DNA from: Trichomonas vaginalis G3
Taxonomy: Eukaryota; Parabasalia; Trichomonadida; Trichomonadidae
NCBI RefSeq assembly: GCF_026262505.1
Contig: NC_067205.1
Location: 18,845,645 to 18,909,644 of the forward strand
Reading direction: 5' to 3'
Length of the DNA: 64,000 bases
Under the pieces are notes generated by a model. It ran no database searches, had not been told where the DNA came from, and saw only the letters and a program-made list of their open reading frames with translations. The position numbers were made by a program, and so were the translations under genes. Shown one piece after another: positions 40,661-51,000 of this stretch; position 1 is the stretch's first letter; each line of letters starts with the position of its first letter.

Positions 40661-41328
40661 ATAGCCTTAACAAAGAATTTTTCAAGTGATATTTTATATT
40701 CATCAACTATTTTATTATAAATATCATTATATGTTAAATGAAGTTCAGTTGTTGTTCCGTTCTTTGTTATCTTAATTGTGCTAATATCCTTTATAGGATT
40801 TATTTTTGCAACTGTTCCGCAGCATGAAACCTCATCATCTATGAAAAATTGAATCTTAACGTCTGAATCTTGAACATCACAAAGAATGGCGATAATGTGA
40901 ATTAATGATTCATAAGGTAAAATAATTAAACCTGATTGGTCAATTAAATTTATTATTGAATCATAATTATTAATTATTATATCACGGTAAATTTTCATTA
41001 ATTCAGAATTAATGTCTATTTTATATGGGTTCTCGATGTTTGATGAAAGAGGTGGGGGGTATGTTGGATAAGTGGGAATTTCAACAGGTTCTTTACCGGG
41101 TTCAGATAAAATGATTGGGTCTCCATTCTCATGGTTTTCTTCATTCTCCTCATTCTTCGGTAAGTCACGAGTTAATAAATTTGGTTGAGTTGCTGACCTT
41201 GTTAATTCGGGGCTAACATTAACTTTAACATTTTGAATAATTCGTGATTTATCATCATTTACGTTATAACCAACCGTAATCTCTGCTTTTGCGTTAGTGT
41301 TCTTTTGACTAGTGAAACGTCTTCTCAT
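40657..41328 (-). CDS. MRRRF-start virion-block protein (223 aa)
   Basis: Intact frame from the ATG at 41328. It has an Arg-rich N-terminus, an acidic/proline-rich linker (NEENEENHENGD, YPTYPPPLSS) and a globular C-terminal half of about 120 residues with helices and strands (LIILPYESLIHIIAILC, ISTIKITKNGTTTELHLTY). It has no known family. The basic tail plus linker would suit a capsid-interior, DNA-contacting protein, but this is inference. The decayed A copy is at 1410. Confidence 0.62.
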   Translation of the reverse strand: MRRRFTSQKNTNAKAEITVGYNVNDDKSRIIQNVKVNVSPELTRSATQPNLLTRDLPKNEENEENHENGDPIILSEPGKEPVEIPTYPTYPPPLSSNIENPYKIDINSELMKIYRDIIINNYDSIINLIDQSGLIILPYESLIHIIAILCDVQDSDVKIQFFIDDEVSCCGTVAKINPIKDISTIKITKNGTTTELHLTYNDIYNKIVDEYKISLEKFFVKAI

Positions 41329-41360
41329 TTATATTCGAATAAAAAAATATATTTAAACTT

Positions 41361-42224
41361 TTATTTTGCTGGAACTTTTGAATCTATTATTCCCTGTATT
41401 TGTTCATGAAGTTGATTTTTAGCTGTTTCATCGTAATTAATAGACCGAATATATTCATTAATTGCATTCTTATAATCATCTGATTTCTCAAATTTTCTTT
41501 TATCCGATTCCTTAACTAAATCATAAGTTAAACCTCGTTGCTGATATAATGGTTTCTTAATTAAATCTTTGAATGCTTGAGATAAAGCACCCGATGCAAT
41601 TCTTGCTACTATAATTGGTTGGAATTGCTGTTTAAGTTCATCTTTAACATTTGCGAAAACTGGATCGAATAAAGCAACTTTAAAGAATTTCTTAGCTGAA
41701 ATTTCAGGTCTAATATTTGCATATTGACCATCAAACTGGTTAGAATATTGTGGTAATCCATCCGGTCCCTCTTCAATAGCATTTAATTCTTCATTGAAAT
41801 AAGAATATGGATTATGACGGTATGAATTAATTGGACCATTTTCACCTTCTCCAATGTATTGTTTAACAGCTTTTCCATTTTCATCAAATTGCATAGGATA
41901 ACGTTCATTATATGCTTTACGTTTAGGATAATCAGATATAGTTAATTTATAACCATTTATGACTTTAATATTACCTTGACCATCAGTAACGAAAACTTCA
42001 TTTATACCATCGGGTTTTCCATTTGGACCGTGACGTTTGGCATATGCTTGAGCTTCTGGTAATGTTAAAACGTTTCTCATTTGTTTAACATCTTTTTGAA
42101 GACCAGCAACAATATGAACTAATTCTTTCATTCCATCAGGAACTTTCATAGTTCTATTATATGCACCCTTTTTGTTTGTCCCTTGTTTTAATGGAACCTG
42201 TAGAAGATTTGCTATTTCTGTCAT
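41361..42224 (-). CDS. Maverick capsid-block protein of unknown function (287 aa)
   Basis: Intact frame from the ATG at 42224. Features: [11 protein letters not shown] start, a [20 protein letters not shown] helix, [19 protein letters not shown], repeated Tyr/Asn-rich middle ([19 protein letters not shown]) and a charged helical C-terminus. It is a conserved neighbour immediately downstream of the ATPase in both elements. No family is recognised; a scaffold or minor virion role is possible. Confidence 0.65.
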   Translation of the reverse strand: MTEIANLLQVPLKQGTNKKGAYNRTMKVPDGMKELVHIVAGLQKDVKQMRNVLTLPEAQAYAKRHGPNGKPDGINEVFVTDGQGNIKVINGYKLTISDYPKRKAYNERYPMQFDENGKAVKQYIGEGENGPINSYRHNPYSYFNEELNAIEEGPDGLPQYSNQFDGQYANIRPEISAKKFFKVALFDPVFANVKDELKQQFQPIIVARIASGALSQAFKDLIKKPLYQQRGLTYDLVKESDKRKFEKSDDYKNAINEYIRSINYDETAKNQLHEQIQGIIDSKVPAK

Positions 42225-42264
42225 GTTTAATTATAAATAAAAAATAAAAATTAATTATAAAAAG

Positions 42265-43085
42265 TTAATCAAATTTAACACTTCCTTTATTTAAATCAAC
42301 TATTATTTTTCCATGTTCTCCTAATTGCTGATATTGTGTGTAAAGTTCATTAATGCTCATTGGTAAATTCACTTGATAAAGCATAACGTTCAACTGTTGA
42401 CGACTAAACCCACTGAAAATGAAAAGTGTTGATAGATTTGATTTAATGTTTGTGCTTAATGCTTTGAAGTATTGAACAGCCATGAAGAATGAATGTGTCG
42501 ACATTGAGTTAATAACTGATTAAAATATGATTTCTCATTTGTTATTAGTTTTGATTTCACTGCATCATCTAGAAAAATGAGTGAATGCAAAAATTCTCTA
42601 TCAAAATTTGAAATAGAAAGTGTTTCAAATAATTCATCCCGTTGTTTATCAATAATTTTATCCTCTAATCCTTGCTTCTTGATTGTATTATATAATTCTT
42701 TATACATTAAAAAGTTTTTTAAATAATCTTCTGCTTCTTCTTGTGATAAATAAATAATTGGAATTTTGATTAAATGCTTTAAAGATTCAAATGTATCATC
42801 TGAAGGTGAACCTGAACGGTTGATATAAATTAACACATGTGAATGGGGGGAAGTGTTAGCAATAATGATAATTTGTTTTAATATCGTTAATGTTTTACCT
42901 TTATTTTGTTTACCAATTGCTGCAGTGGTTGAATTTAAGTAACATTCAGAATATGGAATTTTCATTAATTTTTCCTTAGATAGAGCATTTCTATTATCAC
43001 TCAATGCTTCATTAATCATATCATCTACGTATGTATTATATGCTCCTGCTAATTCTTCATAAGGGGTGGATGAATTTAAATCCAT
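42265..43085 (-). pseudogene. A32-like FtsK/HerA-type packaging ATPase, one frameshift
   Basis: Would power DNA packaging. Frame 1 (42456-43085) has Walker A GKQNKGKT (about 42890) and Walker B HSLIFLDDAV (about 42570), then QCRHIHSS. The remaining C-terminal part (FFMAVQYF, FIFSGFSRQQLNVMLYQ) is in another frame (42265-42504), a shift near 42490. Element A shows the same shift. The start is the ATG at 43085, 25 bp after the capsid gene stop, suggesting one transcription block. Length after joining is normal for the family (about 270 aa). Confidence 0.85.
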
Positions 43086-43109
43086 TTAATCAAAAATAAA
43101 TTTATAATT

Positions 43110-44750
43110 TTAAACATTTCTATTCATCAATATTTCATCATATGAACTTCTATACTGCGGTGGTGTACCTGTTGGATGATATTTCAAACCTTCGTCCGGT
43201 GTCCATGTCCAATATGTAGTCCTAGTAAACCAAACCTGAGGAGGATTTGTCACCTTTGAACAGTAAGTGTCATTTTCACCCTGAATGATTGGATAAGCTT
43301 TCACTTGTACTGTAACTTGTGAGTTGAAAGTTTCTAATCCATCAAAGAATATACCCGCTCCATCACGTTGAACTGGAATAGTGCATAAGAATGAAGTTTG
43401 GTCTTTCCATGTTCTAGCTAATGGTGTGTCATCATCTGCATTCAGTGGTCTAGTTAATGAGTCCTCGTATTCTTCTGTGCATTCATTCACTCCATCTAAA
43501 TCAGAAGCTTGAAGCATACGTGTAAAGAATATGTCGCCCACTGTGGTCATCGCTTGATCGGGGAAGTTTCTGGAATCTATAGTGACCTGAAGACCTCGAA
43601 GCATTGGATTTTCTAAAACTGTTCTTTGCATTGCATTCTTCGGAAATGTTAACACAACATCTGTAACATTATGAAGAGCGTATGAGAAATCTGAGCTAAT
43701 ACCTTCAGGAGTGATGCAACCTCCATTTAGTGAACGAACGTCAATATGTTGAGCTGGAATCATGAATGGATCTTCCTTACTGAATAAACGTGGTATTGCT
43801 TTAACTGATTCTTCAATTAAACCGTATCCTGGTGTAATGCATTTATCCTCTAAAACTTCCATCTTTGTGCATGAAATAATAACGTCATCAACTGTTGCGT
43901 CAGCAGATGTAGCGGCTAAGCTTGTAATTAATTTGGCAGGAAGTCCGATTTGTTGGAATTTGCGATCATATTTATAAACATGATTCATAATCTTTTCATA
44001 ATTTTCATCAGTTATCTTTTCATAAACGTAATTTTGTAAATCAGCAACTCTTAACGGGTCAACCTGACAAAATACTAAAGTATCCCTGAAAACATAATAT
44101 TTAAGAATGATATCACCAAATGATTTAGGATAATCATCGAACGCCTGAAATGCTAACAAATCATTTACCGGAATAATCATATCAAAAGTGACATCAACTT
44201 CTTCATTTGCTTTCTTGAAAACTTCTGAAGGGTCAATATATTTACCACATACTGAGTTATCATATTTTTGAACATTATTATATAACGAATGAACAAACTT
44301 TTTAACTTTCCTTTCTGATTTTGGTTTATATGTTGCAAATGCGAAAGATTCACGGGCGCAATCCATCTGAAGATAACCGGCATCACCTCTTTCGGTTTCT
44401 ACTTCTAATTGTTTAAAGCTTTGATTTGATGATTTGTAACCAACGAATAAACGCATGCATTTAAAAGCGGCATCACATGTGAAAGCTTTATTTGAAACTA
44501 GAGTTGCTTTAACTTTGCGTTTAATATATGTGTCACCTAATTGGTTCACATCATGAGCTGGATTTGTAATTCTTAAATGAGTTTGTTTATCATCAAAATA
44601 TGGAGCATCAGAGTCATAGCATGAACTTTCAAGTTCTCTATAATATCTTCTACCATCATTCTTTGCGAATATTTCATTTATCTTTTCGAATGAATGAAAT
44701 ACATTTCCATTAATCGGTTTGGTGTTTGGTACTAAATAGTTAGTCGTCAT
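43110..44750 (-). CDS. Probable major capsid protein (double jelly-roll type)
   Basis: Intact protein of 546 aa, the largest structural-type gene, directly upstream of the packaging ATPase. This is the usual Maverick order for the capsid protein. It is rich in predicted beta strands with long loops; features include DVTFDMIIPVNDLLAFQ, FGDIILKYYVFRD, a conserved central TKMEVLEDKCITPGYGL stretch and a C-terminal TTYWTWTPDEGLKYH. Length and context fit the double jelly-roll capsid proteins described for Polintons; the assignment rests on these, not on an alignment. The start is the ATG at 44750 in an AATAAATG context. Confidence 0.75.
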   Translation of the reverse strand: MTTNYLVPNTKPINGNVFHSFEKINEIFAKNDGRRYYRELESSCYDSDAPYFDDKQTHLRITNPAHDVNQLGDTYIKRKVKATLVSNKAFTCDAAFKCMRLFVGYKSSNQSFKQLEVETERGDAGYLQMDCARESFAFATYKPKSERKVKKFVHSLYNNVQKYDNSVCGKYIDPSEVFKKANEEVDVTFDMIIPVNDLLAFQAFDDYPKSFGDIILKYYVFRDTLVFCQVDPLRVADLQNYVYEKITDENYEKIMNHVYKYDRKFQQIGLPAKLITSLAATSADATVDDVIISCTKMEVLEDKCITPGYGLIEESVKAIPRLFSKEDPFMIPAQHIDVRSLNGGCITPEGISSDFSYALHNVTDVVLTFPKNAMQRTVLENPMLRGLQVTIDSRNFPDQAMTTVGDIFFTRMLQASDLDGVNECTEEYEDSLTRPLNADDDTPLARTWKDQTSFLCTIPVQRDGAGIFFDGLETFNSQVTVQVKAYPIIQGENDTYCSKVTNPPQVWFTRTTYWTWTPDEGLKYHPTGTPPQYRSSYDEILMNRNV

Positions 44751-44819
44751 TTATTAATAAATAAAAAATCAAAATTAAAAGATGAAAATGAATTTTTAAT
44801 TTTAATGAAATAATCAACT

Positions 44820-45035
44820 ATGGCTGCGGGTATATTTAAGAAACTGTGGGATAGAGTAAAAAGAGGGGCGAGTAAAGTTTGGGAAACATTGAAGAAGGGA
44901 GCAAATTGGATATTTAAGAATAAAGAAGCAATTAGTGACGTTGCTGAATCAATAACACCAAAAGCTGCCCCAATAAGAGAAATTTTAAATAAAGGAGAAA
45001 AAGTTTATCAAAGACTACAACCGATACTAAGATAA
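44820..45035 (+). CDS. Small amphipathic protein, MAAGIFKKLWD family (71 aa)
   Basis: A basic, amphipathic N-terminal helix (MAAGIFKKLWDRVKRGASK, then TLKKGANWIFKN) followed by a helical tail. It closely resembles the N-terminus of the convergent protein at 45306, so the two are paralogues. The Trp/Lys pattern is like the membrane-active N-terminal helix of adenovirus protein VI-type minor capsid proteins, an analogy by pattern only. The ATG at 44820 lies 69 bp from the divergent capsid gene start. Confidence 0.65.
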   Translation: MAAGIFKKLWDRVKRGASKVWETLKKGANWIFKNKEAISDVAESITPKAAPIREILNKGEKVYQRLQPILR

Positions 45036-45069
45036 AAATAATTTTAAAATAATTTATTTTTTTATCTCA

Positions 45070-45306
45070 CTATCTACCTCCTATTTTATTAAGTATTCCT
45101 TCAGCAATTCCACCAACTGCGTTACCTGCTTGTGCTCCCATCGCCGGATTACCTGCTTTAGTACCTAATACCCCACCTATGATAGTTCCTGCCGTTTTCG
45201 CTACTGGTGCCAAAAAGTTTGCAACGGGTTTAATAATCTTTTTATAAACCCAACCCGCAGCTTTCTTAATTCCATCCCATAATTTTTTAAAGAATCCTGC
45301 CGCCAT
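45070..45306 (-). CDS. Small amphipathic protein, MAAGFFKKLWD family (78 aa)
   Basis: From the ATG at 45306: a basic amphipathic helix (MAAGFFKKLWDGIKKAAGW), then a Gly/Ala-rich hydrophobic region (TIIGGVLGTKAGNPAMGAQA) like that of minor capsid proteins exposed during entry. Paralogue of 44820-45035 on the other strand. A membrane-active or internal virion role is inferred. The longer upstream reading lacks an ATG match with the paralogue. Confidence 0.65.
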   Translation of the reverse strand: MAAGFFKKLWDGIKKAAGWVYKKIIKPVANFLAPVAKTAGTIIGGVLGTKAGNPAMGAQAGNAVGGIAEGILNKIGGR

Positions 45307-45373
45307 TTCTGATTTAATATTAATTAAAAAAATATATTTCATCACTTATATTCTAATTTTTATTTAATGATAA

Positions 45374-45742
45374 ATGAAACCGATTTTAAAAATAAATGAA
45401 ACAGAGGAGGAAGAAATAAATGAAAGTGAAAATGTTCAACAAAAAATAAACGTTGTTAAACCAATTACTGAAATAAAAATTTTTTCATCTGTTGAAGAAT
45501 TTAATGACTATTATGCTAATAATAAAAAATTATTTGAAGAATTGACAACGTGTAAATTGAATAAAATGTTTAAAGTTGATGGATTCAAAACTTCAAAAAT
45601 AAAAGGGGTGGTTAGTTTGAAATCTATTCCTCAATCAAGAATCACCTCATTAATGAAAATTGATGATTTAACAAAAAGAATAGAAGAGATTGAAGAAAGA
45701 ATGAATCAAATAATTGATTTCATAAATTCAAATAATCATTAG
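45374..45742 (+). CDS. Acidic coiled-coil protein of unknown function (122 aa)
   Basis: From the ATG at 45374 (TGATAAATG context). It has an acidic N-terminus (TEEEEINESE), a middle region with FNDYYANNKKLFEEL, and a C-terminal heptad-type helix (LTKRIEEIEERMNQIIDFI). It is convergent with the 46220 gene. No family is recognised, and no A copy is in the window. Confidence 0.6.
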   Translation: MKPILKINETEEEEINESENVQQKINVVKPITEIKIFSSVEEFNDYYANNKKLFEELTTCKLNKMFKVDGFKTSKIKGVVSLKSIPQSRITSLMKIDDLTKRIEEIEERMNQIIDFINSNNH

Positions 45743-45746
45743 TTTC

Positions 45747-46220
45747 TTAAAGTTCAATGTTGAACTCATCAAATTCATCTTCATCATTACCATTACCTTT
45801 AGCGAGTTTATTTACTCTTTCAACTTTATCTTTTGATAGTCTTTCGTTTAATTTTTTCTGAAGTTTTTCGTTACCAAGTTCTAAAATTTTACATGGATGA
45901 TATTTAAACCTGTTAAATTCTTTTTCCTCAGTTTTAATCATTAATCTACAAAGAACTTTAGTGAGGTGGTTTTGTTGTTTAAACCATTTATCCTTAATAT
46001 TTGTTATAAATTCAATATCCGGAATTAATTCCCAAATTTTTGAATTTTCGATTAATTTACCATCAAATGCAAAAGCAATAGGTTTAATATTAAACTTACC
46101 TTTATAAAATAAACTTTGTACGCAATCATCAAAATAAACGTCTACTTGTTTAACCTGGGTGAGAATTGGTGAAAGTTTATCCATTAATTGATTCACAGTC
46201 ACGAATTTTGAGCTGTTCAT
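45747..46220 (-). CDS. Terminal Maverick protein of unknown function (157 aa)
   Basis: Rightmost gene of B. The start is the ATG at 46220, in the TTTTGTATGAAATG leader shared with the leftmost gene. It has a mixed alpha/beta N-terminal part (VDVYFDDCVQSLFYKG, IKPIAFAFDGKLI), a basic middle and an acidic tail (GNGNDEDEFDEF). The function is unknown. I could not identify protease residues in it. Confidence 0.6.
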   Translation of the reverse strand: MNSSKFVTVNQLMDKLSPILTQVKQVDVYFDDCVQSLFYKGKFNIKPIAFAFDGKLIENSKIWELIPDIEFITNIKDKWFKQQNHLTKVLCRLMIKTEEKEFNRFKYHPCKILELGNEKLQKKLNERLSKDKVERVNKLAKGNGNDEDEFDEFNIEL

Positions 46221-46257
46221 TTCATACAAAATAAAAAAATAAATTATTCAAAAAATG

Positions 46258-46511
46258 TAAGACATGAATTTTTAAAGTTTATTTTTTAAAAAAATTTTAT
46301 TTTTTATTTCATTATGTATGGGCTGAGTGTAAATGTCTTACAATTTTGAAAATTTTTTAAATCTTGATTTATTCAAAAACGTAAGAATAAAAACCGTAAG
46401 AATCATACATTTTTTACTTCATATGTTAAAAAAATGATACAAAATCGCTCGATATTGTATGAATTCTTACGTTTACAAAAAAAGTCACAAAACCCATCCT
46501 ATCCTACTACT
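46258..46511 (-). repeat. Maverick B right terminal inverted repeat
   Basis: Inverse of 27000-27253, ending CCTACTACT. It is nearly identical to the left repeat, consistent with a fairly recent insertion. Confidence 0.93.
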
Positions 46512-46517
46512 ATCAAG
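46512..46517 (+). repeat. Maverick B target site duplication, right copy
   Basis: ATCAAG, matching 26994-26999. Confidence 0.9.
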
Positions 46518-46708
46518 AATATTCTATTCAAAAGTTATTGCCCATATTGTAATTCAACTCCGCTGTTTTGCTGATAATATAGAATGATTCAAACATTCAA
46601 AATTAGTACTTGAAATTAATTTTAATTTTGAATTATAGGAAGGAAGTTCAATATGGTGTTACCCCCTTTCATTTTTAAAATTTAATTCGGGAGTCTTTTT
46701 GGCTCTAA

Positions 46709-47725
46709 ACCAAGTTCAAATTAATTGCTTTTAGAAAACATGTTCATTGTGAAGAAGTTACAAATAGTATTTGGCGTCTTTATTATGAAGGAATTGATCC
46801 TCCTTCTTCAGTCATTACAGGTGAAAACCAACAAGTTCCTACAACATCGAGCAAATGCTTTGCATACATCTGTAAATTTATCAACTTACAAGATAGAGCA
46901 GTTAAATTCGAAAATACAAAAGATTACTCGATTTTACTTTGCGAAAACGTTTTTTCAAAAGGTCCAGGTACAGTATATATTGAAAATTCTAATAATACTG
47001 CCATTATTATTGATAAATTCTGTTCATTTGAAAGTAAATCTACTGTATATGGCCAATTTCTTCATTTCAAAGGTAAAATCAACAGTACAATCCTCCAAGG
47101 ATCAATTTGTAATGGAGGATATAGTTCAGTAGTATGTATGATTTACCAAAATCAAGGTTTTGGATCACTTTCAAAAACAAACATTTCTAATTGTATTTCA
47201 TATCAAAAAACAGGTTTTGAATATGACGAAGTTGAATCAACAGTAAATGTTTCATTTTGTAATTTTGAGAATTTAAAAGCAACTGACGGATTGATTACTT
47301 GGTTTGATGAATGTCCAGGAAGAATTGACCGATGTAATTATATAAATAATTCTCAAAATCATAAAGATTGGGGAATTGTTTGTGTTTTTGGTTATAGACT
47401 TGATATTTTCGATTCATCTTTCCAAAACAATCCTCAGATTAACAGAGGAAAATTATTTGAAACAAATTGGGATGGGCATATTTATATACATCAATGTAGT
47501 ATTGATGATTTATCAACTGATGGAACAGTTGATACATCAGAAAGAGGAGAAGTTTCATTTAAGAATAATTTGACATTCATTGGATTACGTCCATGTGAAG
47601 GAAATCTTGAAATAGTATTATTATTTGTTCCAAAGAAAGAAAATAAAATTTGTTCATTTTGTCCATCAATGAATTTTCTTTTTGGTAAATATCATATTTC
47701 TATTTTGTTTATTAGTACTTCATAA
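46709..47725 (+). CDS. Y, right-handed beta-helix repeat protein, no start codon visible (copy 2)
   Basis: Open from 46709 to 47725 (about 338 codons) in the frame with SIWRLYYEGIDPPSS, FAYICKFINLQDRAV, NCISY, VSFCNFENLKATDG, DRCNYINNSQ and FDSSFQNNPQ. The first in-frame ATG is at 47138, well inside the domain, so the true start is missing or in an unseen exon. The C-terminus keeps the NFLFGKYHISILF hydrophobic tail. It differs from copies 1 and 3 in clustered codons at turns (QKTGFEYDEVE, WFDECPGR, ETNWDGHIYIHQ). Confidence 0.65.
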   Translation, partial: TKFKLIAFRKHVHCEEVTNSIWRLYYEGIDPPSSVITGENQQVPTTSSKCFAYICKFINLQDRAVKFENTKDYSILLCENVFSKGPGTVYIENSNNTAIIIDKFCSFESKSTVYGQFLHFKGKINSTILQGSICNGGYSSVVCMIYQNQGFGSLSKTNISNCISYQKTGFEYDEVESTVNVSFCNFENLKATDGLITWFDECPGRIDRCNYINNSQNHKDWGIVCVFGYRLDIFDSSFQNNPQINRGKLFETNWDGHIYIHQCSIDDLSTDGTVDTSERGEVSFKNNLTFIGLRPCEGNLEIVLLFVPKKENKICSFCPSMNFLFGKYHISILFISTS

Positions 47726-48079
47726 AAATTAATAATTTTCCATATCTTCTGCATTTTTTAAACAAATAACGAGAAAAATATAGAAATAATAATGATATCA
47801 ATTCGATCATAGTCAATGGTAACTTCATGTATAATGTTGTAAACCAAATAGAAATATTGTAAAAATTATTAAATTCTGTTTATAGTAGTCTTGGGAATTA
47901 ATTCTAAATTAAAGGGATGATTTTGAAAGTCTGGCGTAGTTTGTATTTTAGAGATAAATCCAAAAATATCAATTCTTTCATAGGAGAAAAATATCTTCGG
48001 GTGTTAAGTTGTAAACTAAGGCAGTGATCTTTTAACACATTATAATAAACTTTAAAATATTAAAAAAAATATTATGTTT

Positions 48080-51000
48080 TTAATCATACTCATTTTCATA
48101 TGCACAAAATGATGACATTGGATCAACAATACCTTCATAAACTGTTTGATTGTCAATCATATCAACTTCGAAGTCTTTGCAGAACTTGTTGATCATTTCT
48201 GTGCAATCATCCAGATCGGATTTGATTTTATCGATTTCGTCACCGGATTCAAATTCAATCAAAAGTTCGTTCACTGCTCTTCGATGTTGTTTAAGTGCTT
48301 TAACAAGACATTCGGAGAACTTAGAAACGTTTTCTTCAAGAAGTTCTGGATACTTTTGTTTGATAAAACTCAAACAGTCACGTGCACAGTTAGGATGTTG
48401 CAATGTTGTATAAAGCATTTCTTTGTATCGACAAAGATCTTTTCCGAAAATAACCATTGGTGAATCCTTGAATGCACCAATGGGCATAGAAAGATATGGA
48501 TCGAAGTCTTTCACAAGTTGATCAAGAGATGTGAATGCTCGGTTCAATGTATTAACACATAATTCTTTAACACGAACTTCCTGGATCTCGATCTTCTTGA
48601 TAGAAACACCTTGATGATAAAATGGTAATTTTTCTGATGTTTCGATGTAAAGAGTTTTAATAGGATTCTTCAGTTCTTCAGATGATTTCTGTGATTGTTT
48701 ATTGATAGAAACAACTGATCGGAACTTATCCCATGAATGAGGAGCTTCATCACCTTCGATTTTATCATCCGATGGCTCTAATTGGATCAAACAAATACCA
48801 TCACCTTTGCATTCCTCATGATGATCGCAATAATCTGTTGGACAAACAATTCCTTCGCGATTCTTCAGTTGTTGAACAAAATGGATTGTTTCCGTCTTCT
48901 TGCAGCAGTATATTCGTTGATCTTTCTTGCCGCCTTGTCTTCGTTCACCATGAAGAATGACAATGGAACACTGACACCAACTGTGTTTCCTGTAGAAATA
49001 CTAGACAAATAATTGGACAATTTAGAACAGATTTCTTTAGACCGGCCGTAATCGCGGTTCTGATAAAGAACACGTAATGCCATTGATGACAAACCGCGCA
49101 ATGTATAATATAACTGTGCTTCTTCGCATAACCAAACAGATGAATTCAAATATTCAATCAAAAGATTTTCATTAAAATCAGACAACAAAATTTCGGCATC
49201 GGCATTCCTGCATCAACTTTAACTTTAGTTTCGACTTGAACTGAAGGAATGAAGAAGAATTCTTGATATGTTCTAGATCGGCCGTAATCATAGACATTGT
49301 TTGCCGTTCTGATTGGTTGTGTCGTTGATAAATGGAAACCGGGTGGTTTAGGCAATCGTTCGTTCTTCTTTTTATTTTCGAGTTTTTCATGTTTAGAACG
49401 ATGTTCAACAACCGTAGCAATTAAACATGTACAATGTAATTGTGAAACAAACGCTGAGATATAATCACCGGATTCGATATTGATACGAACTAATTCACTC
49501 AACCACTTTAAGCGCATGTTTGGAAAGTCCATGTTTTCATCAGCCAATGACATTAATTGTTGACAACGAATGGACAATGCTTGTTTTGATGATTTCTGTT
49601 TTTCAACAATATCTGCAATGGATAAAGCAGAATCCATTCGATCACTAACTTTCTTTTTAAGTGATTTATTGTCTGGTGTAAGTTCTTTAATTATCAAAAT
49701 ATATTCTTTAAACATAGGAATCATTGAAACTTTGTTTTCTAAAAGAATTGTTGCGTATTCATCAATGAATGAAAGTGTGGAAACATTAACTTGTTCATAT
49801 CGATTGTAATCTTGTTTGAAACTGTTAATAATCAATGCGGTACTCAATGCACGTGATTTTGCTTGTTTGTACATAATTAATTTAGTAGACATGATGATGA
49901 AATTACGTTCTAATGGATATGATTCGAATAATGAATCACAAAGTAAATACAAATACTTGTAGTTATCTGTTGGTTGGTATCGACACAACAAAACTTCAAT
50001 TAACTGGATGACTTCGTTCATGCAAACACCTAATTCTGATTTGACGTCAAACAAAAATTTGATGTAAATATGTGTCAGCAAATCAAGAAGATTCAAGTTA
50101 ATTTGTGGACATTCATATGTTGGTTTGATGACATCCAATGTGTCAATGATGATTTTTCCGGTCAATTTAAGGAATGAAATGAAATGACACTTGAATGAGA
50201 TAGATAATGAATGGAAGAATGATAATAACTGCTTCTGTTCACTGTTTTGATTAAGAATAAAACAAATGGAATCAATGCAATTTGCATTCGTTTGTTAGAC
50301 ATAAATAATGGGGATTCAAAATGATTAGAACATAAATCAATAAAAGGGAATAATACAAATGCGATTCGTTGTCGAATACTATAACAAATCTCATCTAAGT
50401 TAGATAACAATCGAGCTAAAAAGCCTGCACAAAGTGCAAATGTGTCGGGATCACGACCGCCAAAACATTGTTGTGTCGACAACAAAAATTGTGATGTAAG
50501 TTTAGAATAAGGAGAATACATAGCGTTCGTTGATAATGGTTTCATGTTGTTAGTCATGTTGATCAAGAAGTGCTTAGAAAGAGATAATGGAGATAAGAAA
50601 ATCCATTGAACTCGTGTAGCAGACATTGGATGTGCAATTATGGGTCTGACCTTAGATATAGTTCGAAGGAATGTGTAAACGAATCGTACGATTTCTTCAT
50701 TTCCAAGATCTGAAAGATTATGGAAGAAGAAGAGTCCCAATGACTCTGTAATGGAATTGCAATCAATATCCTTAGTCAATAAGAAGCAAATCAAGTCAAG
50801 AAGTGAGTTGTTAATTGTAATTAAGTCTTGAGCTGTTGATTGAAGTTTGCCATCGGAGAAAACAATCTGCATAATGTCAAGAATAAGTGGTAAAGATGTT
50901 GAAAAGTCTGGAATGATTGTTGTTTCGATCTTTCCTTCAATGATTTCATGACAAAATGCTTTAATCGCTTCCGGATAGAATGTTGGGAAGTCATCACCAA

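Larger units (their letters stand above)
27000..46511. mobile_element. Maverick/Polinton element B, complete (19.5 kb)
   Basis: It is bounded by inverted repeats starting AGTAGTAGG and a 6-bp target duplication. It encodes PolB, integrase, packaging ATPase, a probable major capsid protein and a receptor fibre. Length and termini fit the family (AG start, 15-25 kb). No adenovirus-type cysteine protease, usual for Mavericks, was recognised. Several genes carry single frameshifts. Confidence 0.96.
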
